Origin: Mastigias papua
Taxonomy: Eukaryota; Cnidaria; Scyphozoa; Rhizostomeae; Mastigiidae
Direction: 5' to 3'
Length of the DNA stretch: 64,000 nucleotides
Assembly (NCBI GenBank): GCA_964019165.1
Contig: OZ025275.1
Span: 992,001 to 1,056,000, forward strand
Below are positions 1 through 13,100 of this stretch, in pieces. The first letter of the stretch is position 1; each line of letters opens with the position of its first letter. The notes below the pieces were generated by a model. The model saw nothing but the letters and a program-made list of their open reading frames with translations. It was not told where the DNA came from and ran no database searches. The position numbers and the translations under genes were made by a program.

Positions 1-438
1 GAAGGTTACAAGATGAAATCCCCTTTGTTTTTTGTGATGAGATTCCCTTTGTTCAATGGTTTGTCCTCAGGGCTTGCTTTGCGAAGTGGCGAATAAGATT
101 TTACTCCATTTTTTATGTATTATAAGTACTTTTTCTGGTTAACATGGCACCTTTATTTGTAATAGTTGCTCGGTTGCAATGTATTTTCATGCTACCAGCA
201 CTTTAGTTTTGTAATGTGTTTGTTCGTAATATTTTGTACATTTTAACAGACTTTGTAAAATAAAAGTAATAGGGAGAAAAAACGATTTACCAAAGTGGTG
301 TTATTTCACTTTTTGTTTATTTAATAAATTCATTTTTTCATCCATTCATTTGCTTATTCATATTCATGGTCTCATTAGATAATAAATCAAGTGTGTTTTT
401 GACGAAACTTGATAATGTTCTTAAATGAATTTTTACAG
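1..438. other. Intronic or upstream sequence of MFSD11, no exon seen
   Basis: AT-rich sequence before the first recognisable exon. I find no stretch that continues the MFSD11 protein upstream of the acceptor at 437-438, so the preceding exon is outside the window. An AATAAA-like motif near 259 has no supporting context and is not called as a poly(A) site. Confidence 0.6.
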
Positions 439-3400
439 ATTGATTCTGAAGATAGAAAGAAATTACTTGGGGATGAGATGCCAGATAATTATGCTAGCAT
501 TTCAAGCAGCACACAAGAAAGGTGACTTTTGTTATAAGATAATTTTTATCGACTTTAAGCAATATTTAGACATCTGTTGATTTTATTTTGCTTCAAGTGA
601 CTAATTGACTGACTTTGTTCTTGAATTGCATTGCCATTGTGTTGTTTGCATTCCTTGTTCCCAAAGGATTACATTTTGAATAATGTTTAAATAGTTTTCT
701 TTTCATTTGGTTTCTTTTCTAGGGGTAGAGTGCAGCAGTTTGGCTCTACTACACCCACACCATTGCAAGCATTTAGTACGTTGTGATTCTTTTGCGTAAA
801 CTTGTCACATCGCAAGCAAAAGTTCCGTCTGAACAACTCGGGCCTGTTCTTCTGTAAAGATACATGTCATTCAGTATATACCTTCACCCATGTCTGATGT
901 ACTTTTTCTGTTCATTTAATATCTTTCCCCTTCAAGACATTCCACACTCTCGAAGCCAGTCACTTTTTCGGCCATTTTGGTCTTCCTTTCTTGGTACGTG
1001 TACTTCTTCTCTGTTTAACTCTGTTCTCCTCCTCCTCCTACATCTTGTATATTTGCTTGTAATTTAATTAAAAATACCATGCAACAAACTTTCTGTTCAC
1101 CAGTAAAATTTTTTGTGTTTGTAGAGAGATCGTTCCAGCTGCTTGCCACAAAAAACATGCTGCTTCTTTCACTCACAACTGCATATACAGGCAAGTTCAT
1201 TTATTACATTTTCAAATATATTTGTCATATTTCAGGCCCACTTTTTCTTAAATGTACTGTATACTATCCATTCGAAGGCTTGGAGATGTCAAGAGTTATG
1301 CCCCCCCCCCCCCCTGAACAGTTGTCTCTTGTGTATCTTCGGCTATTATCTACGGTTCTTCTTAACAGCCTTTTTTATATGCAGTTGCCACAGTGAGCTT
1401 ATCGTTAATTTTTCAGGTTGTGTTTCCAGGGAATTTTCTCATTTTTCGCATGCCCTCATCGGCTGTCCTCATTGACTACAGACAATTTTGCATTGAGTCA
1501 GTCAACTGATATTATAGCAATATCAAAACTTCCTCATCAAAACTTTTTTCATTCAAACTTGCTAAGAGAATTATTTGTTTCTCATATATTTTAATATCTC
1601 TGATACATTTTGCGTGTACTATATTACTATTTTGCAGTGTAATTACTCCGTTTCCATTTGTATCGATGACGAGGACATTATTCCCCAAACCGTTCGCTAT
1701 CACAATGTTACCACATCTATCTGTACAAATCCCACGTGGAGATTCCTTTCCCAATAATGCCTTGTGTGATACCTCCTTAAGGAGATTCCCTTTGTCTGAG
1801 AAGATCAATACCGATCCATTCATAGGTTGCCCGACAATGAGTAATCTTTCGTGAATTGTCATGCAGTAAGGGTTTTGAAGTTTGGCATGTGATATTGTCT
1901 TTATAAGCCGAAAATCAAAGCCCTCCGAGTCTCCACTACTTTCTTTGAACACACTAATGGTGTGTTTTGCCCAGTCTGTAGCGTATATTTTGTCACAACC
2001 ATTCGTAGCTAGTCCACAGCATTCGACAAGTGTCGCAAAACTCAATTCTTGTGCAACATTACCGTTAACATCAACATCGATTGCCACTAAACACTGCCTC
2101 CCGTGGTCTCCCATTATGATTATGGCCCGTGATGTCGCTTTTCGATTTTTCAGTGCCGTAATTCCGCGTAACTCTGTCGAAATACTTTTCGATTGAACGT
2201 GGTCCAATTGTCTGCCACTGTTTATACAGTATCGATGTACAATACCTCTACAACTGCTTGGTACGAAAATCACGCCATCGTAAACGGCCATGAAATGGTA
2301 ACTGGCTGCGCTGTGTAAATGGGGACTCCTACCTCCCAATTCTATTATCCTACCTGTGTGACTTTTATCATAAAGGATTGAATATTTCTGAATTCTCTCT
2401 TCATTTTCATTTGGCCTCAAGAGCTGCCTCTCTTCTGAATTGCTAACTGCGTTTCCCATTCCTAATTCATTTGCTTCGCCTTGCTGGATCTGAAATTCTC
2501 AAGACAAAGATAATTTGTCTAGACTTTTATTGTTTCATTCGGTTTATCACGAACATTCATTGAACGCATTATCCTTTCATGAGGCCGTTCCGTTTATATC
2601 TGACCACGTTTTAATACGATAGAATTTTCTGACTTTTATCGCCTCAACCTCCCTATTTTGGAGATATATTTCCTGAGATTTCAGCTACTTTTCGCTAATT
2701 CTATTGTGATATTGCATTATTGACAATGCTGGCGTAAATATTGAGCGTGTGTTTTGTCAAACAGGCCAATTATTTTGTTTTGTTGCCAGTAAATAAGTGT
2801 TTTGAGTGTTTGCTTAGTTAGCTTACAAGAGTGGAAATCCTGCTTTAATTGACTATTGTTATATCAAATGTGCAAAGAACACGATGAATATTTACAAGTT
2901 GTGTATCTTCGTGTTGGTTTCCCTTAAATTGCCTAACAATCCGCGATCTAACTTCAGCACATTTTAATAACACATCTAACTCATGATCATAGCCTGCGAT
3001 TAATTTTTACTTTTGTTGAGAGCTCTTATCAGGTCTATTTTCTCCCAACCTAATTGACCAATCATAATGCAAGATAGGCCTAAATTTTGCTGTGGAACAC
3101 AAGTGTAGTCGGAATCTTGCGAGGTGATTGGTTAATTAGATCGGGAGAGAATAGACTTGTTTGATGGGGCTCACTAGCATTCGGTGGCTATGCTTAGTTC
3201 GTGATGCAAAGCTCCTAAGATATGCGTGCGCATCATATCATATTGTTCGAATCCATTGTTCGAACCATAAATAGTTAGCACCATGAGGCGCTGCGCAGTA
3301 TCACGCCGTGCCTCTGTTTCACTTTACCATATTATTAATGAGAAATGAGAGTTTTGGTTATATTCATCAAAACAAAACCTTCATGTCAACTTAGGAGTAT

Positions 3401-4033
3401 CCATAGAGACAGGAAGTATCCGACTTCTGTTGTGATTTTAAGCTAGCCTCAGTGTAGGTACCTTTTTCATGTAATCGAGATTTGTGATAAGTTGAGCTAT
3501 CTCACTTTGTAAAGAAGACTGGTCATGAATATGTAATCTCCCATGCAGACAGGCAAAACCTCCGCTGGCCTTAACTACACAATATGATGAAACCTTTGGT
3601 CTAACCGTACTTTTGTCTTTATAAGTTACAAGACAAAATCAAAGTTTAGTTATCTTACATTCCTAGTTTGTTACGTCGTTATCTCCTCTTATCTATTATC
3701 TATTATCTTTCATTCATTTGTCAGGTTTTGAATTAACATTTTTCAGTGGCGTATACGGAAATTCAGTTGGTATGTCAACTACATTTCTGGTAGTTTTTCC
3801 CATCCTTTTGCACAAAGTTCCTTCATTAATTCTTCAAAGTACTTTGTCAATTTGCCCATTTTGTGTATTTTCACTTTATTTTCATTCAATCATTGACTGA
3901 TCGACTATTTCTTTGATTTACTCATTCATTAATTCTCTTCGAATTTTTAACATCACGTGGTCTCAGATTCCTATTACTTATTTTTATGTATAAATATACA
4001 TATAAGCTATGTATTTAATATATGTATGTTACG

Positions 4034-4121
<88 letters not shown>

Positions 4122-7100
4122 CTACACTATGTTTTCTTATTTAGCTTGATCGTGATGTTAGGATTAAATGGAGGCCTCGCTGAATAAGCTTGATATCGCT
4201 AGCATTTTTACTAATTTCAGCATGAAAAAGTCTAATTATAAGAAGTCTGATTTGTTTGTTCTAATCAGCCATATGCTTCGTTTTATCTTCTGCTCATTGT
4301 CCGATCCCACAATTGCTTTATTTGTCTAACGTTAAATTTATTCAAGATTCCTACCTGTATTCTTTGTTGGCATAAAGGTGTTGAGTTCGATTGGTTTTTA
4401 TTGTGGTATATTTGAATGATTCATTTCAGGGAATACAAAGTTGTTAGAAAACAATAAACAACAAATAGGATTGGTCGGGATGCTGATTGGTATCGGGGAA
4501 ATAACAGGTTTGAGAAATTGTCTGTTGTTTAGTTTTTGATGACTCTCTGTTTACTTACTTGAATTTTGCGCGTAAATTGTTTGCAAGAAGAAACTCTAGA
4601 ATGAGGCTTATTTGCTGAATTGCCGCCAGGGGTGTATAGAAAATTTCCTCTGGTATATTAGCGCTCAGAACCAGTCCGGGAGATTTGACACAGCCAAGAA
4701 GCAAAGTTGTACTTGACTGTTCAAAAAGTTAGGAAAGTTCTGTACTGAATTTTGGAGATGAAGAAAAGTTGATCTAGATTGATACACATGTGAAATTCAA
4801 ATTTTCAAGCAAGCCAGTTATCTCCTTTGTCGAACTTGCATAGATTTCCTGTGTTAGTCTATGTGCTTCAATGTTTTGTCTCTGTTGTGCCTGTCTATCT
4901 GTGCAACACTGAATTGTTTCACAAACTCCAATATCCTTGCTAAGATTTCTTGAGAGGGTTTCAGTACTGAAATCATGAAAGAGCTGGGGAGTCTGAATAG
5001 TGTTAAACTGTAAGGCTCTCCTGAGATTTTGTTTTATGCTTGCTTGTTTGAAGACCATTTCTTTTTCTTGTACGATTTCCTGTGATAATCTTTGTTTCAT
5101 TGTTATTTTTGTGTAGCGCATGTCTCTCTGTGTAACACTACATTGTCACAAATATTGGAACATTCTTGCCATGAAATTTGAACATTTAGAAAGTTTTAGT
5201 GCTGGGATTATAGGAAAGTAAAGAGAGTTTGAGTACAGGACAAAACCTCTTTCTTGTAGAAAATGTGTATTTGATATGATGAATAACCTATTAAATCATG
5301 ACGAATCAAGATAAAATGATGCATCTATTGACTAATTCTAGAACATGCTAAACGGATGTTTAGAGGTCACGGAATTCTTCTTCAAAAGCTCGCACACTAT
5401 GGTGGTCATGGCCATAAGCTAGCTCGGTTTGAACCATATCTGTCAAAGCGCATCCAGTTCACAAGAGTCAACGGTTGTGACTCCAGGGTATAAGCCTAGG
5501 AGTTCCACAGGGTTCATGTCTTGGGCCTTTGCTATTTTCAACTTCATCAATGATCTCCCTATGGTCATCAATAGTGCCAAAGTTCATGTGTACACTGATG
5601 ACACTTGTATAAGCTTCCAAATTGATAACATTTCTAAGCTAAATGTGGGACTAAATAAGGACCTGGAGGCTTTAGATACATGGCTTAGTGGTAATAAGAT
5701 ATCTTTGAATGTAACCAAAATGCAGTCAGTGACTGTTTCAACAAAGCATAAGCAAGCTACATTGGAAAGAAAAAATGAGCAACTAGGCCTGCAAATGTGT
5801 AATGAAACCCTAGGAGCTGTTCAAAGCACCAAGTATCTAGGAGTTCACATTGACAGTTCTCTAGATTGGAAAAAGCATATTCAGGAAAGATCTGAAAAAT
5901 GTCGCGATCTTTAGGGATGCTAAGATATGCAGAAAGATGTCTTCCTTTCCATGCACTTAAAATCTCTACACTAGTGTCATTGGCCCTAATTTCCGTTGCT
6001 GCTGTTATGTGAGTGGGGTGTGTGTGGCGCAACCGAAATCCACCAGCTAAAGAAACTTCAAAATCGAGCTGCCAGATTCATCACCGGCGGCAATTACAAT
6101 GTCCCTAGCAAGCCATTAATTGAAAATTTGGGTTGGAAAACGATTAATGAAGTGATACAGTTTGAATCATTAAATCAGCTTGCCCTGCAATAACTCTTTG
6201 ACTTCTTTGTGGCAAACTCCACCAATCCTTCATACAGTGTAATGAGTACTGGCACCATTCTTTTGCTACCAAACAGAAGCCCCTCAACTGACCAGAAAGG
6301 GTTCTTGAAAGGGTTATAGAAAGGGGTACTAAACTTTTGAATAGCCTCCCACATCAGTCAAAGTGAGCCACTAGCCTGATCTCCTTCAAAAGTTTGTTAT
6401 AGACACTATTTACTATTGAGACTTCTGCTATCTCTTTTTTGACAAATACTTTAACTTTTCAACTAAGATTTCAAAACCTTTTTACTTGTTGTATATTACT
6501 GAACACTGTAGATTTGTAGTAACTAATTTATCTATGATTTTATTCTTGGTTTGTATTGTATTTTGATAGAGGGCCTATTGAAAAGCAGATATGGCTGAAA
6601 GGCTACCCTTCCTAAACATATCTAATAATAATAGTAATAACTTGTCTCGAGGATCCGTTTAGTTTGTTCAAGGCTTTTGTCAATGTATGCATCATTTTAA
6701 CTGTGCTGTTATGTATGCAATGTTTGCATCATCTTAATTGATGCTCATCTCTTGGTTTATTATTGCGCTTTCAATGTGATGTTTCTGAAATGTTATTTTT
6801 CATTGTAATCCTGATCACTGAATTTTGCTATCTTGTTTAATTGTTTTTGATTAACAAATGAAGCTAGGTAAGTCTGGACAGAATGTTTGACAATTTTCCA
6901 AACATCACTTCTGAACATACTGCATTACAGTTCACACAGGGATGGAATGCAATGCCTTTTGTTTCAGAATTTCCTAAAAACATGAAACATGTCGTAGCAA
7001 GAATTTGTTTTGTCTTTTGTGGTAGGAAGGTCATGTGCGTCATATTTATCTGAGACTTATTGTGCAAGCAAAAAAGATTCTGTTATTGAAAGCGCTATTC

Positions 7101-10100
7101 ATGCTTTAATTGAAAATATAAGTTGTACAACGTATCACCTACAACAAAATAACAATCGATCTCATGTATTCCCCTTATGCACTGCTACAAACTTTTCTTT
7201 TAGGGAGATCTGTCTATTTGTCTCAGTTTTCTACTTCTCTCCCTAATAATATCAATTCTTTTTTTATACTATTTCAATTTTGATCAAGTGTTCTGTTCGT
7301 TTTGACAATGTCTTAGTGTAATATCATTGATCTGGTCTGGTTCTTTTCCCATTTCCTCTGGTTAAGGGTCTGGTTCTTGTCCCATTTCCTCTGGTAAAGG
7401 GTCTTTGGCATAACAAAATTCAGTTGATGTACGTTTTTCTTTTTTTATGAACCCTCCCTCAAAGCCAAGTAGTAAACGTGTCCTAATTTTTGGCCACATT
7501 TTAGTTCTAAAAGTTCTTAAAGTTTCTTAGAAGTTTCTCAATTAGTATTAAATTGATATGTTTTAATAATGTTATCGCATACTTGTATATTTGTGCAACT
7601 GAAGATGAAGTATTTGTCCGAAACGTATTTTGCAGACTAAAGAAAATTGTCTTGTTTATTCGCTTGTTGTCTAATACAACAATTGCAGCGAACACAAAAC
7701 ACAAAACATTTTCTTTTGGAATGCCTTTAAGACTTAGCACCTGACATATACTGTAATGGAAACTTGTTAAATCCGTGGAGGAAAAAATAGGTTCAAACTG
7801 TGAAATGATGGCAAAGATAGTTCTAGAAGTTTCTTAAATCTGTCTTTGTAGTTCTAGAAGTTTCTTAAATTTTAGGCTGTCTAGTACTTGGTTTCTTATT
7901 AACCGGTTTCTTGTAAAAAACATCTTGTACTTGAATGATCATTTCATTACATTTAATGTCATTTCATTTAATGTTATTTCATTTCAATTCATCTCATTTC
8001 ATTTTATGTCATTTCATGTCATTTCATGTCATTTCATTTCATGTCATTTCTTGTCATTTCATGTCATGTCATTTCATATCATTTCATTTCAAATATTTAT
8101 GGAAGTTCAACGATAAATATCCTTCTCTCTTCAATTACAGCACACAGTTTATTATTCCATTCATCTTTTCCTCTGCACGTCTAGTCAGATATATTTTTAT
8201 CTTTTTAGGCGGCTTGCTGTTTGGAATATTTGGAAAGCGTACGAACAAATATGGACGAGATCCTATCGTGTTCCTTGGATTCGTCATTCATATCATCACG
8301 TTCTATCTCATTTATTTGAACATTCCAAACCATGCTCCGATTGGTGAGACCTTTGACGATACACCCCTGCACAACAAGTATGTATTCAAACATTTAATCC
8401 CCATTCAAACTTTATTTCTGGTTGTTTACTTCACTGCAATAGAATTTTGCAAGCCAGCGACTGATCAATCTGCGGGATGCGATCTGCGGGATGCGATCTG
8501 CGGGATGTTTTAGTCTTCTCGGTTGAAAGCATATAGGAATTAGATTGATGAGTATAGGAAATCCAGTATGACTCATGTTTAGGTGCTTGCACTGGTCTAG
8601 AATTTTGTCAGTTTCGTGTTACAGATGAAATCAATTTGCTACCCTTTCCATCATTTAGTTTTAAATCTATGTTTATGCTTAAGGTTTAAGTTATGAAGGG
8701 GAAACTTTTAAAATTAGTGCTATGAAATCAATTTAAAGAAATATCGCAGGAGTAAAGTGTAAGTAATCACTGGCAATCAGCTAATGATCAGTTTTGTGAC
8801 TTTATCGAGAATATTAAATAAATTGAACGCCAGAACTTTGAGTTCGGCCTAGACCCTTTCTTTTCGAAGTTACACAATAGAGAAGTAATCATGAAGATAC
8901 GGTGATGTTGCGGTTAACGGAATGGTTTGGTTTATCTCACCAGCTTGTTTATTTTACTTTTTTTAACATGGCTGAGTATCCATGATGTTTTTTGCAACTG
9001 CCTTCTATTTATATAGCAATCTTGTACCCGTTATAACCCCCCGAAAGCCTCCTTTCTGTTTATCTAACAAACACAGTCAATACCGAATCAATTATTAGTA
9101 AGCGAGCATTCACTCGTCTCTCTAGGAGCTGGCTTCCTCAAATCCTCCACACGGCAGGCATTGCATTATCTAAGGAATTCTCTAGTGGGCAAATTTCTTA
9201 AAAAGGTTATAAAGATTGAGAAGAACTTTTTAACGACGCCCTATAGGCACGTCAGTAGAAAAAAGACAACATTCATTCGCGCTCACAATGATAAAATCGC
9301 GCTATCTTTTTATAAGATGCTACAGCAACGCAAAAGAGTACCGCTCTCTCCTTCAAAAGTTTTTTTATGGGGCCCAAACAAATGGGGAATTTCTTTGATT
9401 TTGCCGGGCGCTACTGGCGAAAGTTTTGGACCTTACTGGGGACTTTTCCCAGTAGTTTGTATGTTAAAAATGCCCTGATGGCAGGCGAGCGGTTTAGCCG
9501 CGCGGTACCGCGCTTATTCAGCCTTTGACTAGTTATATCCAATTTGACTTCGCCTTACCCGAATGCACATCTTTCTTTAACCTTTGTTTGATTTGAAAAT
9601 TATGTTTTAATATGAGTAACTGCCGATCATTGACCGACGAAGTAAATTGATTTAACGGAAGACTCGTCTTTATTTTAGCATTTATGTAATTGGTTTGTGT
9701 GCCTTTCTCCTTGGATTCGGAGACAGCAGTTTCAATACTCAGGTATTTAATTTTTCCTATTGCATTGAATTGGTTATAATGGTTGTCGTAATTCAATTGA
9801 ATTGTATTAGATTATCATGTCCATACACATCAACTTTGCAATGATGCCTCGAACTACTTATCCGCCCTAGTGATTTTTGCCCTACCATACTTATAACTTG
9901 AAGGGCTCCGTTGGAGTCGTTTTGATGCCCCCTCCACCCCCTTGTAACGGCTTCTCATACTAGAGTTGATACGCCCTCATTGTTACGTAGCATTTTTGCC
10001 AGCGACACCTCCCTCTACATGAGAGATACCTCCCTCTACATGAGAGATACCTCCCTCTACATGAGAGACACCTCCCTCTACATGAGAGACACCTCCCTCT

Positions 10101-13100
10101 ACATGAGAGACACCTCCCTCTACATGAGAGACACCTCCCTCTACATGAGACAGATCTGTAGGTTTCTATCCTCGACTTATGGTATGATGTTTTATGATAG
10201 AGCAAAAATTAATATAATACAGTATTGCATAACACAGAATAAAAGAACAATATGATATAATATGAAATATTAACATATAATATAGAAAATATAGAAGAAT
10301 ATCCTAGAATTCCATACTTTGTGTAATATTTGTTTCATAGTAACCTATACACTATCCCCCCACTTCCTCAAATGGTTATGTTGTGATTATCAGCTTTAAA
10401 GAATCATTGATTATATGAAGGAATCAGTCCTCAATCTTCTCTGAAAATGATTGGACAACATCGCCAACATAACATGGTATTCCAGCGGGCACTAGAGATA
10501 TTTGCAAGTTCGTATGCCTCGACATCACCCATCATTCGTCGAAATCCTCACCATCTCTTACACAACCATTTCGTACAATAACCCCCGTTGCTGAAGCGCT
10601 GTAATTCGTACTTGTTCACCAACAAGTAGAAATGTAGCACGTATACTTTAGCGCCACATAGCTGAAGTAGCCTGACACCCCCTTCACCAAACAATTTCAT
10701 ATCAGTTTGTCACGAAATGATTCATAACCCCACTCCCTCACTGTTACACACTTTTTGTATTACCCCTTTGGGTCTGCTAGACAGTTAAGAAAAGGCCCCT
10801 TGAAACATTAGTCACTCTAGTCGTGGTATGCCACAGTTAATTTTGTCTATATTGTTTTGTTGTTGCCGATGAATTTTGTCTCTTTTGGCAGAGCAAGAGT
10901 CTCCTTTGCCTGTGTCAGTTCTACTATTAGGTTTTAATGCTGAAAGTCATGCCCGAATTACCTTCCGTAGAAGAGTACTCAATGGAATGTCTATAGCCTG
11001 TAGCAACATAACAAAGGGTAGCAGGCTTCTATTTATGTCATCAGATGATCTGCAAATATTCGAAAATCTTTTGAGATTCATAATATCTATAACTTCTTTG
11101 TTTTGAAAACCACATTTAATTATCATTAAGATAGCTATGAATCACATAAAACTATGTAAGTTAAATGCACAGTAGACCTTATATGGAAAAAAGCCTTTTT
11201 CTTTGTATGGAGATGAGTTTCGTAGATGATTTCCTTTGATGTTGATGAATTGGCGGGTTTGTTTTGCATAGCAACAAATAGAAACGCCAAGGGACTTCAT
11301 TCACAAAGAACGATGTCAAATGTTAAGAGTTTTTATAAGAAAGAGGCACAGTTTTATGCTGCTCTTTTGTGCTTTTGTCTTTGTCGAATAAAGGGACCCC
11401 ATATTCTTAATACTCCGTCATTTTATATACGCGCTGGAAAAATGTTTTGTTTAGGAAAGTCATATTGTTGTCTTTCGAGTTCTTTTTTATTTGTTATGAT
11501 ATATTTTCAACAGAACTTAATTTTTGTTTTGTTTTGCTTTTTGCATCTTCAATGAAATTATGTTAAAATTTCGCGTGCAAATTTTTATACTGGTACCTGG
11601 ATAGTTTTGTTTTTCTTTGTTGTTGTGTTAATATTTACAAATTTTGAATGTCACTCATAGTGGAAGCTAGGTGGCTTTGTGTCTTTCGTCACTATGAGTG
11701 GCATCGTATTTACGGCTATGGATTTCAGAAATTCATATGCATACGTTATATTTTAAGAAATCTATCTTTTCGTGTAGATTTATTCCATCCTTGGCTCTAT
11801 GTACTCTGAAGACAGTGCGTCAGCGTTCGCATTGTTCAAGTGTGTTCAGGTAGATGTTAGATAAATCTGTTCATGTCTTCTCATTCTATGCCACGCATCT
11901 CTTGTGTCGATGTCGATATGTCCAAGTTTTCATTTAACAAATCCACTTTTTAGAATTGGTACAATCTGTTTAGCAAATGTTTACATATATTATGGAAGGT
12001 ACTTTAGCATTTGAGGGAACTGACTTGAACCCATGAGAATTGCTTCAATCGTAATTCGATCGTCAGTGTTGTATACCTTTGAAGTCTTCAATTTTCAGAC
12101 CCACCGGTGGATTGGAGATAGAAGGGTTGCCTCCTGGGACAATTTACTCCTTACCCTGCGCGTCCACGCTCCTTCTCACAATACGTGGTTATGAAAAGGC
12201 GCAAACACTCTATAATATAATGAGATTACTTTTTCCGCCTGATATTCATCAGAGCATGAAACGTTACATAACGTTGGATTGATATAAAATGCGAATGAAT
12301 TCACTTGATAAGAGCTGATCAGCTTCACTTTTCGGTCGTTATCCGACGTTTCATAATCTGGTGAGTGTCGGATGGAAAATGTTCGTTCAACATAGTAGAG
12401 CATGATTCCTCTTTTTCATGCATTGATGAGATTCCATTGTCCCAAAATACCGTTAAGCCACTACTTTCATTTTAACTAGTTTCACGATTAAGTTAGAGAA
12501 TGGATAATTACCCAAGACTCTGTAGATTCATGCAGATAATTTCAGGTTTGCTTCATTTCAGTCGGTCGCTGCTGCAATTTCATTTGCATATGCCACAGCC
12601 GCACCTCTCAAATGGCAGCTCTTTATCCTTGTGAGTATTGCCGACGAAGCTTGCTTCTTGAATTTTTTAAATTTCTCAAAAGTTTAATTATTGATTTAAT
12701 ACATCAATGGATGACAATTTTCATTCTTGTTTTTCTGACCTATTGGACTTCGTGACCAGCCTACTATCAGCTCTTTGTAGTAGTAACACGTTGCTTAATA
12801 CTAAAGCTAGTCTTGGTTTCATTACAGCGTTAGTCTCAATGTAGTGGCGCATCGGAGAAACACTATGCAAGATATCCAAGGGGATCTGACTGCCCTTTTT
12901 GTTGTTGAGTTTGACCATGTTTGGAAAGCACATTACAAAATAGAAACTTTCAGTTAAGGGCTTTTCAAATGCCTAGTTGGCAAATGGGTGCTTCTACACT
13001 GGGAGGCACTTGCAGAATATTCTCTACATGTATAACCTATTTGAATTGTCCGCTTTCCCATTCTTCTCTTAGTTTTACCTTTCGTACCTAGGTGTGTACT

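Noticed and set aside
4774..5121. 115-codon Gln-rich minus-strand frame
   Set aside because: It lies within the unclassified interspersed repeat, is not kept open in the other copies, and shows no known domain.
8344..8345. Alternative GT donor within the MFSD11 exon
   Set aside because: Using GTGAGA at 8344 would break the phase with the next exon; the donor at 8378 (GTATGT) keeps the frame.
10001..10147. Regular repeat resembling a CRISPR array
   Set aside because: Units are directly adjacent without spacers, and the context is a eukaryotic intron.
10876..11106. Candidate MFSD11 exon after the TTTTGGCAG acceptor
   Set aside because: The translation does not match the expected FLLGFGD segment, which is found instead at 9679-9742 with correct phase on both sides.
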